Positions 49,601 to 59,204 of a DNA stretch of 64,000 nucleotides are shown piece by piece. The translations under genes were made by a program, and so were the position numbers. Numbering within the stretch: position 1 is the first letter of the stretch; the number at the start of each line of letters is the position of its first letter. Below the pieces are notes generated by a model, which saw only the letters and a list, made by a program, of their open reading frames with translations, was not told the origin of the DNA and did no database searches. Source of the DNA: Bidens hawaiensis (lineage: Eukaryota; Streptophyta; Magnoliopsida; Asterales; Asteraceae). The DNA is taken from positions 992,001 through 1,056,000 of the forward strand of contig JAIQDT010000233.1 of NCBI GenBank assembly GCA_021521415.1. The letters run 5' to 3'.

Positions 49601-51272
49601 TCTGCGCCAAAATTGCCGGATGACCCTTTCGTAGATACTTCTGCGCCTTCATAAGGGTAATGACGCTGGTGGTCATGCCGCTTCTCTCACCTCGGACCGA
49701 AATGATCTCGCCGGAAGGGGTAGTAATGTGAACTATCTTATCGTGACATATAATCTCCGCTCGGTTCTCGGATAACCAGTCCATGCCGACCACGACATCG
49801 AAACTACTAAGCGTAAAAGGAATAAGGTCGATATCAAAGACATGACCTGACAGTTTTAACTTACATCCCGCAAGTACGTGAGTCGTTACTATAGTCTTAC
49901 CGTCAGCTAATTCAACAGGAAACTTAGCATCTAACGGAGTTGGAGTTAAGTCTAAGAGTTGGCTAAAGGCTTTCGACACAAAACTCCTATCAGCTCCAGT
50001 GTCAAACAATACAGAAGCAAAACAATCGTTCACAGGGAACTTACCAGTCACCACGTGCGGATCATTGCGGGCTTGACCCGAACCAATCACAAAAGCTCTT
50101 CCCTTGCCATTGCTTCCACCACTACTGCCACTTCCATTACCCCCATTGTTGTCGTTCTGTTTCAGCTTGGGACAATCTTTCCTGAAATGACCTTCCTACC
50201 CACATTCAAAACATCCCTTCGTCATCATAGGTGGCATAGGAGCACCCTTTGCCGCAAGGTCTCCTCTACATTCTTTCGCTTGGTGACCCATCTTTCCGCA
50301 TCTTTGACACTTGACACGGTCACACTGGCCAACATGATGATAATTGCACCTATTGCACTTCGGATATTTCCCAGCATATCCGCTCGAACCTTGCCCGCTA
50401 CCGTTGTTATTGTTGTTGTGACTCTGGTTGTTAAAGCTCCGAGTGAATTCGGGCTTAAGGTAGTGTTGTTGCGGTGGGAGGTTCGAGGATGAGGATCTGG
50501 TGTTGTCAAACTTCCTTTTTCCGCTGCTCGGGTTGCTGTTGCTGTTGTTGTCATGACTCGGGTTGTCACGGGCCTTAGTGGTCGAACCCCTAGGTGGTAA
50601 CGCACCTTGGGTCACAGCTTGATCCGTCAGTTTGTGAGCTAAACGGATCGCTTGTTGAATCGTGGCTGGTCTGGAAGACGTCACCATGCCCTGAATCTGC
50701 GGTGCTAACCCATCAATGTACATTTCAATCCTCTTACTCGGCGGATCCACCATCCGCGGACACATCACAGCCAACTCGTGAGAACGAGTAGTGTAGGCTT
50801 CGATTTCTGAGCCCACCATCTTCAGTGACCAAAATTCTGACTCTAACTTCGAAATCTCCTCTCTCGGACAGTACTCCTCTCGCATCATGTTTTTGAACTC
50901 CTCCCAGTTCATAGGGTTAGCTAGTTCCAACCCAAGTATCTGCACGTTTGAATTCCACCAAGTGAGGGCAGAATCCTCAAGTGTTCCAGCAGCGAATTTG
51001 ACCCTACTGGCAGGGGGACAATTACACATCTCAAAGGCCGACTCGGCCTTCTCAGCCCAACGCAGGAAGCCTATAGCTCCCTCAGTGCCCTTAAACGTAC
51101 TGGGCTTGCAGTCAAGGTAGTTCTTGAAGGTACACGTTCCACTTGGACCTCCAGCTTGGTTCTGAACATGTGCGGCTAAAGCGGCCGCCGCATGGTCGTT
51201 CAGCAGAGTTTGGAGTTCAGCTGCAGTCAAGTTGATGCTACCACGTCCGCGTCCAGCGTTTCTTCCAGCCAT
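46681..51272 (-). pseudogene. Tekay-B Gag-Pol polyprotein, three breaks
   Basis: Gag starts at MAGRNAGRGR (51272), just after a TTCTAG/G acceptor-like site. Gag core, then a CCHC knuckle (CQRCGKMGHQAKEC), then a second knuckle broken by an in-frame TAG at about 50196-50198. The frame continues with protease (DTGAD), RT (FIDD), RNase H and the integrase zinc finger. A TAA at about 47919-47921 lies within that finger. After the integrase catalytic triad a one-base deletion at about 47118 shifts the frame just before the C-terminal chromodomain segment (46681-47118). Length without the breaks is about 1530 codons, normal for Tekay. The copy is not functional as a single polyprotein. Confidence 0.93.
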
Positions 51273-51518
51273 TTCCTAGAATCACAGTATAAAATGTTAA
51301 ACATGAATTTTTCTTTCATATACAACACACCATACATGTAATAAAAAGATAGGTAAGAAAGAAATAAGAAACAACATCATGTCACAACCATATATTAATC
51401 TAATTAATAAATCATGATTAAAACCATTGTATTCGCTACAAAGTATTTCCAATCAATCCTTAAAATCATAGAAAATAATAGTTCGGATGGAGACAGCCCC
51501 TCCATCTAGGTGTCATCA

Positions 51519-52262
51519 TCACCAGATGTCATCATCTGAGGACACCTCTGAGTGTGCCTCCTCCTCAGCCGGTTCTTCCTCCGGTTCTTCTTCGGGTTCC
51601 TCCTCGGGATCTTCCTCGGGATCCTCCTCAGGCTCCTCTTCGGGGTCTTCTTCAGGTTCCTCTCCAGGCTCTGCCTTAGGTTCGGCTGCGTTCCGAGCAA
51701 GTTGCATTTGTAAGACATCGCAACGCTCTAAAGCTATCTCGGTTCGGGTCCTTGCTACTTGGAGTTGCTCTTGCAAGTCTATCATCTCGGCTTGCATCTT
51801 CCTCATAATCTTCATCTGTTGATCACTAGCCTCTTGCATTTCCTTCATTGCCGCTGCCATGCGGGCAATCTCCTCCTTAGTCTCGGTTCCGTCTTTTAAC
51901 AGTCCGGAAACGTTCGCTCTTGTATAGCGCATGTAACCCACGTCACGCTCCAAGCATGAAACAACAGCTGCGAGAACTCGCTCTACAGGTTCGGTTATGG
52001 GTGGCAGGGTGTTGGGGTAAGCAGGATGGTTCGGGTGAGGTAACGGGGGAACTTGTTCGCGATAGACCATACGTCTGATCATGTTAGGGTACCAATCCCA
52101 GCTAACGTTGTTTTCGTATATGCCTCCGGATAGGCGGTACCTCTTCGGTGCGGGAGCTTCGAGTTCCGGGACTACACGGGGTGGCGATGCGGTAGGTAAC
52201 TGCGGTTCCTTCCCGTGAGCATGAGTCATCGCTTCAGATGATGATGAAGGTGGCGTCGACAT
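51519..52262 (-). CDS. Extra ORF upstream of Tekay-B gag, coiled coil with acidic tail
   Basis: A 247-codon intact frame between 5' LTR and gag. I place the start at MSTPPSSS (52262), directly after a CCTGTAG/GA acceptor-like site. The frame is open upstream to 52337. The N-terminal 40 residues are Ser/Pro-rich. Residues about 45-110 (YRLSGGIYENNVSWDWYPNM onward) look globular, a coiled coil spans about 120-195, and the tail from about 205 is a Glu/Pro repeat ending in DDDIW. I recognise no family. It sits exactly where Tekay-A has its own extra ORF, but the sequences are not similar beyond a Ser/Pro-rich start and a helical middle. It remains open while gag-pol is broken. Confidence 0.62.
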   Translation of the reverse strand: MSTPPSSSSEAMTHAHGKEPQLPTASPPRVVPELEAPAPKRYRLSGGIYENNVSWDWYPNMIRRMVYREQVPPLPHPNHPAYPNTLPPITEPVERVLAAVVSCLERDVGYMRYTRANVSGLLKDGTETKEEIARMAAAMKEMQEASDQQMKIMRKMQAEMIDLQEQLQVARTRTEIALERCDVLQMQLARNAAEPKAEPGEEPEEDPEEEPEEDPEEDPEEEPEEEPEEEPAEEEAHSEVSSDDDIW

Positions 52263-52418
52263 TCCTACAGGTAAGCCGTGTATGCGCGCGCGTATGAGTG
52301 AAAGGGGTAAAGAGATAAGATAACAAAGACTACACAAATCTATGCAGTGCGTATTATTATAACTAATGGGTCGTCGCGGTTATAGTCTAGTATGCATGCA
52401 GCTTCTAGTTCGCTATAA

Positions 52419-52436
52419 CCAATGGATCTGATACCA
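52419..52436 (-). other. Tekay-B primer-binding site
   Basis: On the minus strand TGGTATCAGATCCATTGG, initiator tRNA-Met type with one base different from Tekay-A, 3 nt from the LTR. Confidence 0.9.
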
Positions 52437-52439
52437 ATC

Positions 52440-52757
52440 TGTCACACCCTCAAAATCCACCAACGGAGTTTTACCGTCAGAGGGTGTGAACTAACAGGAT
52501 CGGAATCATCAGTTATAATCAAACCATAAAACAAAGTTTCAAAACCATGAAAACGTTTACGAGTAAATAAATGCGGAAGCGTAAAAACCTTTAATCAAAA
52601 GTTGCGTCACGTAGGACGACTTAAAACCAATAATAACCGTTAAAAATAAGTTTGCATAAACAAAAGCGTTTTCAAGCAATGCATGTTCCTAAACCGCGCG
52701 CCCGCCTCGGCTACCTAAGAATAACATACTAAAAGTGTCAACACAAGGTTGGTGAGT
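52440..52757 (-). mobile_element. Tekay-B 5' LTR, minus copy, truncated
   Basis: 318 bp of LTR matching 43897-44214 with two substitutions by eye. Identity ends at GGTGAGT (52757), where copia-derived leader sequence begins. Only about 12 percent of the LTR is left. Confidence 0.9.
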
Positions 52758-53556
52758 CAAGGACATTCATCAAATCTTCCGTATAAGTTGGTTGTTGTGA
52801 TTGAAACGTACAAGTTTTGAAGGTCAATGTAATACGGCGCTAGTTACACGTTGTCTTGAAGCCGCGTTTTGATTGATCAGGCTAAAACAAATTGAGTTAC
52901 ACGCTGTAGGGTTTTCACATATTGATTGAAAGAATTTGGCAATTACACAGGACCATAAGTGTTAAAGGTCTACAAGGGATGGCTCATTTAAATAAATATT
53001 GACATTTAACTTCTTCTAATTGCCACATAAATTTGCCAAAGATGACGGCGTGATGAAATTGCAGTTGAGTTAAACGCTGTTAAGAAGCCACATATAGATT
53101 GATTTATTTACATGGCTGATCGCCGCATAACTGATTGAAAATATATATTTTCAATTAGTATACGTTTATACGTGTACTAATCTTTGCATATCCTTTTTCA
53201 ACGTATCTCCGTATAACTTTTTGTTGATATGTCCGTATAAGATGTTCAATGTTATACGACTGATTCAAAGAGTTTGACACACGAGTTTCCGCATAAGTTT
53301 TTGCAAAGTTTGTCCAGTAAGTGGATATACGAAATAGAAGTTGGCCGTATAAGTGTTAATTTTGCGCGTATATGTTTTGACATCCAGGCGAATAAGTGAC
53401 TAGATCTCCGTATAAGGGTTTGGGCTCATAACTCTGGGACGTATAAGTTTCATTTTATCCATATAAGTGTTACACGCCGTATATGTTGTTGTGACATATA
53501 CGTCTCATACTTACAAGCTTATATTACACAGACGTTGAAGTTGATTTTCTAGATTT
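52758..53556 (+). repeat. Leader array of CGTATAAG motifs
   Basis: At least five exact CGTATAAG and many one-base variants (CGCATAAG, CATATAAG, CGTATATG, CGTATAAC) are scattered through about 700 bp before the gag ATG. The 3' LTR also carries CGTATAAG and its complement CTTATACG in inverted pairs near 54989-55055. Confidence 0.8.
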
Positions 53557-53576
53557 TCGTGCAATTTTTGAAGAAA

Positions 53577-54826
53577 ATGGATCTTTCAAGTTTGTTTAAC
53601 GAAGAAGATATTTTGAAAAGAAACAAACGGCAAGCTTTGAAGAGAGAGTTCGATATATTTGATATATTGACTAAAGAATCGTCCGATTCGTTAATCAATC
53701 GATATTGCGAGCTTGTTAACAAAATGAAACAACTCGGGATTGAGAAAAGCGAGTTGGCATATACACTCGTTGAGACGTCACCTGAAGTTTGGGGTACGCT
53801 CGTTATAGCAATTCAATCAAACCCCAACACATGCAAATTTCTCAGCGCATCGAGAAGATAAAGAATCATGCATCGTTTTTAAAATATGAAGAATCGTCAT
53901 TACCAGAAATTGAAAACACTCCAAAATTTGATGATGATGGTGATTCAGAATATGATGCAGAGTTGGTTTTAGAATCATTGTTGGATTTCAAAGTTCAAAA
54001 CAAAGCTGAAGAAGCAAAATCTTGTGAAAAATGTGAGAAGTACAACAAGTTAAAATCTCACAACGACTTGTTACTAGATGAGCTTAATCGAGTTAAAGAA
54101 GCTTATGATAAACTTCAAAAGCGCGAAAGGGCACTTTTGGTGAAAGGTGATCAAAATGAGAAAACAATAAACAGATTTGTTGACGAGAATGCTGCACTCA
54201 AACATGAATTACAAATTTTCAAGCGTGAGCAAGTTAATAAGGTTGCATTCATTCATGGTATGATATCTGAGAGCAAGAAGGAAATCCAATACCAAAATCA
54301 ACTCAATAAGGATTGTTTTGTTCAAAAAGACAAACGAACTAAGAAATCTTCTTGGTACAAGAATAATTCTAAGTTTGTTTACATTCCAAAATCAGATGTG
54401 GGCAACCAAGATGTTCTCCAAACAAAAAAACAAAAATTTCAAAATTCAAAATCCAAAAATACGAGCTCAAATGTCCAATCAAATGTTCCAAAGAGTCCTT
54501 CAAGACATACGTTCAGAAGAAAAGACGACACCGTTAAAGATGTTTCGAGGAAGTCAAATGTTGAGATTGTTGATTTGAAAGATTGTGATGGAAAAAGGTT
54601 TGAAAACTTGAAATTTTGTGTGAAAAGAAACACTTCAAAGTTATATCATTGGATTTTTAAGAAAAATGACTCGTCCGATCAAGTTGATATTGAAAAAGAC
54701 ATATCCGTCAAATCTGAAAGTTCAGAAAACTCAATAGTAATACATGTTGAATCTGAAAGTTTAAGGAGGAATGTGTTAGACTATCAACACGATAGGGGGA
54801 TATTACTTGAAGATCGAGTTTGTTAG
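53577..54826 (+). pseudogene. Copia gag of the pol-less derivative, frameshifted
   Basis: The ATG at 53577 begins a copia Gag fragment. The UBN2-like part includes SLINRYCELVNKMKQL and ends after about 90 residues, where a frameshift near 53840 moves the reading to the next frame. That frame runs to TAG at 54826. It holds a long coiled coil (about 54030-54260, KSCEKCEKYNKL onward) and a Lys/Ser/Asn-rich stretch. The CCHC zinc knuckle expected after the coiled coil is not seen, and no pol follows, so an internal deletion probably removed it. The last 80 residues are not recognised. Confidence 0.75.
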
Positions 54827-54830
54827 TCTA

Positions 54831-54925
54831 AGCAATATCCGAGGGGGACTCTGTTGGAGCATAAAAGTATACTACTTAGACTCCAAGACCAAGCAATATC
54901 CAAGGGGGAGTCTGTTAGAGCATTT
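54831..54925 (+). repeat. Duplicated polypurine tract and LTR start, 61-bp period
   Basis: AGCAATATCC, then a purine tract, then TGTT(G/A)GAGCAT occurs at 54831 and again at 54892. The LTR-like TGTT starts are at 54852 and 54913. The second continues into the LTR proper. Confidence 0.8.
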
Positions 54926-55335
54926 TTTTCTATCGCTAGGTCTTGGATTGGTTAAACGAGTTAAACGAGCTAATATTGTTGTAAGGAACGTATAAGTTGG
55001 TAAACGTATAAGCTTATACGGGTGTACAAGCTTATATGCCACACCCACTTATACGGTCCATTGTGTTTAGTATAATTAGATGCTTTAAATGTCATATTGG
55101 AAGCACTTAGAAACTCTCCATAATCATTTGTAATTCTTAGCGAGAGATCTTTAGAGAGAGAGAAAGCTTTCATGTCATATCAACAATAAAGAATCTTTGT
55201 GTGAATTGTTATTTGTTTATCACTTTGATTAGTGTTCCCGCCATTAATCATCGTCTAGTAAACATAATGTGATCTCAATTCATAACTCAGATCCCACTAA
55301 GCATTGAATTATGCTGGGAGTCTTTAATGAGATGT
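54913..55335 (+). mobile_element. 3' LTR of the pol-less copia derivative (end uncertain)
   Basis: Starts TGTTAGAGCA after AGGGGGAGTC. It contains paired CGTATAAG/CTTATACG motifs and AATAAAG near 55186. The end cannot be fixed without a second LTR. Confidence 0.6.
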
Positions 55336-55565
55336 TATATCTGGGCGTCTTGACACGCACTCTTGGTTTTTAAGTGCTTTCATAAATTATACGCTTCCGC
55401 AAATGTACAAAGTTTATTTTAAATGTACTTACCTCATTTATGATGAGCAATAATATTTAAATATTTTCCATTATAAATTGGTTGTTCGTTATTACACATG
55501 GCTAGATCCTGGTATGGCACGCGCCTCACGGTAAAACCCCGTTAGTCGAAATTGAGGGTGTGATA
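55336..55565 (+). mobile_element. Solo LTR family C, last part
   Basis: TATACGCTTCCGCA and then CACGGTAAAACCCCGTTAGT...GAGGGTGTGATA, the same end block as the Tekay-B LTR with one terminal change. GTATT follows, matching GTACT before 42090 at four of five bases. The start of this part may lie up to 60 bp earlier. Confidence 0.65.
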
Positions 55566-55971
55566 GTATTAATACATATATGCAATACATTAGTGCTACA
55601 TATATGCAATACAACATATTGTATTAATATTGCAAATAGGCAATACAACATGGTTCATATGATGTAATAGCTAAGCAATAATGTGACACAACAAACAAAA
55701 AAGTATTGCGTTTATGTAATACAACACTCCTCATATGCACGCAATAACTAATCACTGCATATATATAATACCACACATTTCGTATACATACAAGAGTTAA
55801 TACATGTATGCGATACAACAGGTTTCATATGCATTAAATATCAAGCATAACATATATATATAACGTACCGTTACTATTTACATCATCAAGCCTGTATTCC
55901 TCGTTTAAGAGCGTCATACATTTTCATTATTTATGGCCATTTTGACCTTCTTCGTTGCCTTCATTTCAGTG

Positions 55972-55981
<10 letters not shown>

Positions 55982-56003
<22 letters not shown>
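55982..56003. repeat. CA microsatellite
   Basis: A pure run of about eleven CA units directly after a short TA run. Confidence 0.95.
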
Positions 56004-56004
<1 letters not shown>

Positions 56005-56143
56005 ATATAACTGATTCAAACATATGCAATCGTAATACTATATGCATAAAATGTATTAACTTATCTAAATTGTACCATCAACACTCCTATTCTATGCATA
56101 TGTGTTATATAATTGATTCAGACATATGCAATCGCAGTCCGTA

Positions 56144-56279
56144 ATTTTCCCTTGTTTTGCTATCTGTTTTTTACCGAATTTTCCCCTGTTTTGCTATTTG
56201 TTTTTTACTCAATTTTCCCCTATTTTGCTATTTGTTTTTTACCCAATTTTCCCCTGTTTTGCTATATGTTTTGTTACCC
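56144..56279. repeat. 34-bp minisatellite, 4 units
   Basis: Units start at 56144, 56178, 56212 and 56246 with ATTTTCCCCTGTTTTGCTAT and differ by one to three bases. The open frames across it translate the repeat in every frame and are not genes. Confidence 0.93.
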
Positions 56280-57174
56280 TTTGTATTTTTTCATATTTTC
56301 CACTATAAGGTCATTAAAACATGTGTATAATATGTATTGCATATATGTATTATAGCTACAAAAATGATCTAACATATCATCTCAACTTCAGATGCAATGC
56401 GTCTATGTTGTATAAAGAAACATGCTCAAATAAATTTCCATAACTATGTTCAACAATACATATATGCAGTATAATTAAAATTTATGTAGTGAGATACACC
56501 ATTCATGTATTAAATCTATGTAATATTCCACTAATCATGTATAATGACCTGTTATTGAAATATGGTCCTACATATTCAAAACATCATAAGCTGTACTTAC
56601 AGTAAGCCAAATCAGCACTACACATGTAAATCATTAAGACTTAGAGGAAGTGTATACCCAACCAACACTTACAATATTCTTAATCAACACCACAAATCCT
56701 TCAGAAGAGACACAATAGACGCCTAACTGACACTTATTATGTGACTAATCGATGCTATTTTTCTTCAATTAACCAGAAAACGCAAAGAAAAGGAGAGGGT
56801 TGAACACGATTTCATTGTAATACGCCTAATTGAGGTTAAATGTGTGAAATTGACTAATATGATTGCTTACTTGACACTATTCTTCGTATTTCTTCTTGAA
56901 TTCATAGTCGATTTGATGAAATAATTAATCCATTGGATGAATGCCAAAACCCTAGGTTTGTAGTTATGCGTGATGAATGAATGGGGGGGGGGGGGAGAAG
57001 AAAGAAAGACTTGTATTATTCTGCATCTTCCTGATTTACCCTTCATTAAAAAAACCCCGCTTTTTATATTTTTTCCCCTTCCCTAGTTTTCATCCATTGT
57101 TCATGAAAAATCAATGGTTTAAACATGAGTTCTCTAGTTCTTCATTTAAAAGGAGTTCTCTCTTGATCCTACCC

Positions 57175-57177
<3 letters not shown>

Positions 57178-57229
<52 letters not shown>
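57178..57229. repeat. TA microsatellite 1
   Basis: A pure TA run of about 51 bp between elements E0 and E1. Confidence 0.95.
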
Positions 57230-57233
<4 letters not shown>

Positions 57234-57614
57234 TGGTATCATTTAAGAACTCTAAAAAAGTTAAGAACTCTTAGGAACCCTTAACAACCAAACAATTTTT
57301 TAATTTTTTTATATATTAACGTTACTTAAGAGTAGTTTTACCATATTTTATATAAATTTTTTTTCATTACATATATTAATCACAAGTTTACATATATGTA
57401 AAGTTTATGTAGTAACAAATTTACATAGGTGTCAAACAAAACATAGATATGTATAAAAACTAATTTTCATAATTGTAATTGTAGATATAGATATAGAAAA
57501 TGATAAAACTAATCTCAAAGAACATTTACATACAAAATTCTTTATAAAAAACGTTAGTTTTCATGGGTTCCTTCAAGTTCTTAAATAATTTTACAGTTCT
57601 GTAATGATACTCAT

Positions 57615-57616
<2 letters not shown>
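57230..57616. mobile_element. TA-microsatellite-flanked MITE E1 (387 bp)
   Basis: The left end GGGTTGGTATCATTTAAGAAC and the inverted right end GGATGAGTATCATTACAGAAC form terminal inverted repeats that continue to a second AGAACT about 12-13 bp inside. Both sides are long TA runs. No ORF. This resembles the Micron type of rice, MITE-like elements that lie within TA microsatellites. Confidence 0.7.

Positions 57617-57664
<48 letters not shown>
57617..57664. repeat. TA microsatellite 2
   Basis: A pure TA run of 48 bp between elements E1 and E2. Confidence 0.95.
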
Positions 57665-57667
<3 letters not shown>

Positions 57668-57782
57668 AATGGTTCAAATAAAAAAACAGTTGTTTTGTGA
57701 GAAGTGTGAGAAGGCTTTAAAATAAAGTACACCACCTAAATATGACACTATAACATGTAAATAGGAAACTATACAACATTTA

Positions 57783-58628
57783 GGTGCTGTTTATTTTTGA
57801 AGACAAAAACTGTCGGCAATCTGTTCATGTCTGCAACTGAAGATGTGTTCTGAAAGTCTGTAATAGGAAAATATAATACTGTTTGTTTTATAAACTGGAT
57901 ATCGTCTGTATAAGCTGAAAATTAGTTACATATCATATATATCACAGTAGATAGAAGTCATTTAACGTCTGTAAATTGCTAAAATAATTGGTGGTGGTGT
58001 ACGAACTATGGAAGTGAGTGGTGGCATACAAAATATGGAAGTGGGTGGTGGTATACAAAATATGGAAGTGGGTGGTGGTAGACGATTGTAATAGGTGGTG
58101 AATGGTGGTGGTGATGGACGGTTTTGGTGGGTGGTGGACAGTGATGGTGGCCGACAGTGGGTAGTGGTGGTGATGAACGTTGTGGTGGGTAGTGGTGGTA
58201 TTGATGGAAGGTGGCGGACGATGGGTGGTGGTGGTAGTGGACGGTGGTTGTGGCCGACGAGGGTGGTGGTGGTGGACGATGGTGGTGGGTGGTGGTAGTG
58301 GACGGTGGTTGTGCCGAAGGGGGTGGTGTTGTTGGGTGGTAAACGGTGGTGGTGGTGGTGGCGGGACGGTGGGTGGTGGTGGTGGACGGTGGCGGCGGCG
58401 GACGGTAGGTGGTTGTGGTTTTGGACATTGGGTGTTGGTAAGATGTTAAGAAGTGTGAAGAAGTTTGAAGAAGTGTGAAGATGATAGATATTAGCTTATT
58501 TTTTAAGACTATAAAAACAGTTTTCAGATCTTTTTATTTTTTTAAACAAACTGTCTTCAGAGTCTTATGTTTGCGCGCCCGCAGAGATAAGCCTCTTGCA
58601 GATGTTTGAAGCAAAAACAAACACAACC
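57783..58628. mobile_element. PIF/Harbinger-like MITE with TTA duplication
   Basis: Flanked by TTA at 57780-57782 and 58629-58631. The left end GGTGCTGTTTATTTTTG and the inverted right end GGTTGTGTTTGTTTTTG are terminal inverted repeats. A TTA target and GG-GTTT ends fit PIF/Harbinger MITEs. There is no transposase. The centre is a G-rich GGTGGT minisatellite. Confidence 0.68.
57990..58440. repeat. GGTGGT-rich minisatellite
   Basis: Starts with three 30-bp units ending ATGGAAGTGGGTGGTGG (about 58009-58085), then degenerates into GGT/GGA triplets. Strong G/C strand asymmetry. The Thr/Pro/His-rich and Gly/Val-rich open frames on both strands are by-products. Confidence 0.88.
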
Positions 58629-58725
58629 TTAGAAACTACCAATCTCAACCAAAAGATCCTAAATCCAATGGTGTACATCTATTCTTATGCTTCTCACAAA
58701 ACTATTATTTTTTACATTAAACTTA

Positions 58726-58727
<2 letters not shown>

Positions 58728-58793
<66 letters not shown>
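58728..58793. repeat. TA microsatellite 3
   Basis: A pure TA run of 66 bp between E2 and E3, the longest in the window. Confidence 0.95.
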
Positions 58794-58795
<2 letters not shown>

Positions 58796-58896
58796 TAGGG
58801 ATCATGTGAGAACTATTTTGAAATTGAGAACTTTGAAAACCATTTTGGACCACAAAAGACCCAAAAATAAAAAATATCATAAAACAAAAAAAAATG
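58794..58896. mobile_element. MITE E3, left end only
   Basis: GGTAGGGATCATGTGAGAAC with a second GAGAACT 12 bp further on, the same layout as E0 and E1. It is interrupted by the family D LTR; its continuation is somewhere in 61336-61567 but the right end is not recognisable. Confidence 0.5.
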
Positions 58897-59204
58897 TGTG
58901 ACATTCGTCATTTTCGGTTTAACTTGTATTTGTTTTTGTATTGGAAACCCGACCCGTTTTGGTCTTTCGGATCCTTCGTTATTAATAAAATGTTGGGTTT
59001 CATGTTCGTTTATGTTACAAATGTCGGATCAAGAAAACATCCTTTTCGGCACGTTAAAACACCTCTTTATGGCTAAAAACGACTTAAAACAAACTTAAAG
59101 GACTAATTGTGTCAAACACCTCTTGTTGTTTTGTGCATTGTTTGACCATTTTTAACCAATGAAATGCAAGTATACCCCTTATGAGTAAACTATTCTTTTT
59201 CCAC

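Larger units (their letters stand above)
52758..55335 (+). mobile_element. Pol-less copia derivative
   Basis: A plus-strand remnant: leader array, broken gag, polypurine tracts, 3' LTR. There is no protease, integrase, RT or RNase H, and no 5' LTR or PBS. The gag style and AGGGGGAGTCTGTTAGAG boundary resemble SIRE-like copia elements. The right boundary is uncertain because no second LTR exists to define it. Confidence 0.7.
55566..57177. other. AT-rich region with simple repeats, no gene recognised
   Basis: 55570-55860 holds a degenerate array around ATATGCAATACAACA. A TA then CA microsatellite lies at 55971-56003, and a 13-nt G run at 56983-56995. The end, 57130-57177, is the right terminal repeat of a TA-associated element (E0) whose left end I could not find. 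The short open frames here look accidental. Confidence 0.55.
57665..58727. mobile_element. TA-microsatellite-flanked MITE E2, interrupted
   Basis: Imperfect terminal inverted repeats of about 45 bp share GTTTTGTGAGAAG on the left and, inverted, on the right. Without the nested element at 57783-58628 the unit would be about 215 bp. Long TA runs on both sides. Confidence 0.62.

Noticed and set aside
51487..51822. Ser/Gly-repeat plus-strand ORF
   Set aside because: It is the antisense reading of the Glu/Pro tail of the Tekay-B extra ORF.
56113..56355. Phe/Tyr/Cys-rich ORFs resembling membrane proteins
   Set aside because: They translate the 34-bp T-rich minisatellite and occur in several frames.
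58006..58449. Thr/Pro/His-rich and Gly/Val-rich ORFs on both strands
   Set aside because: They translate the GGTGGT minisatellite. No start context, no conservation expected.
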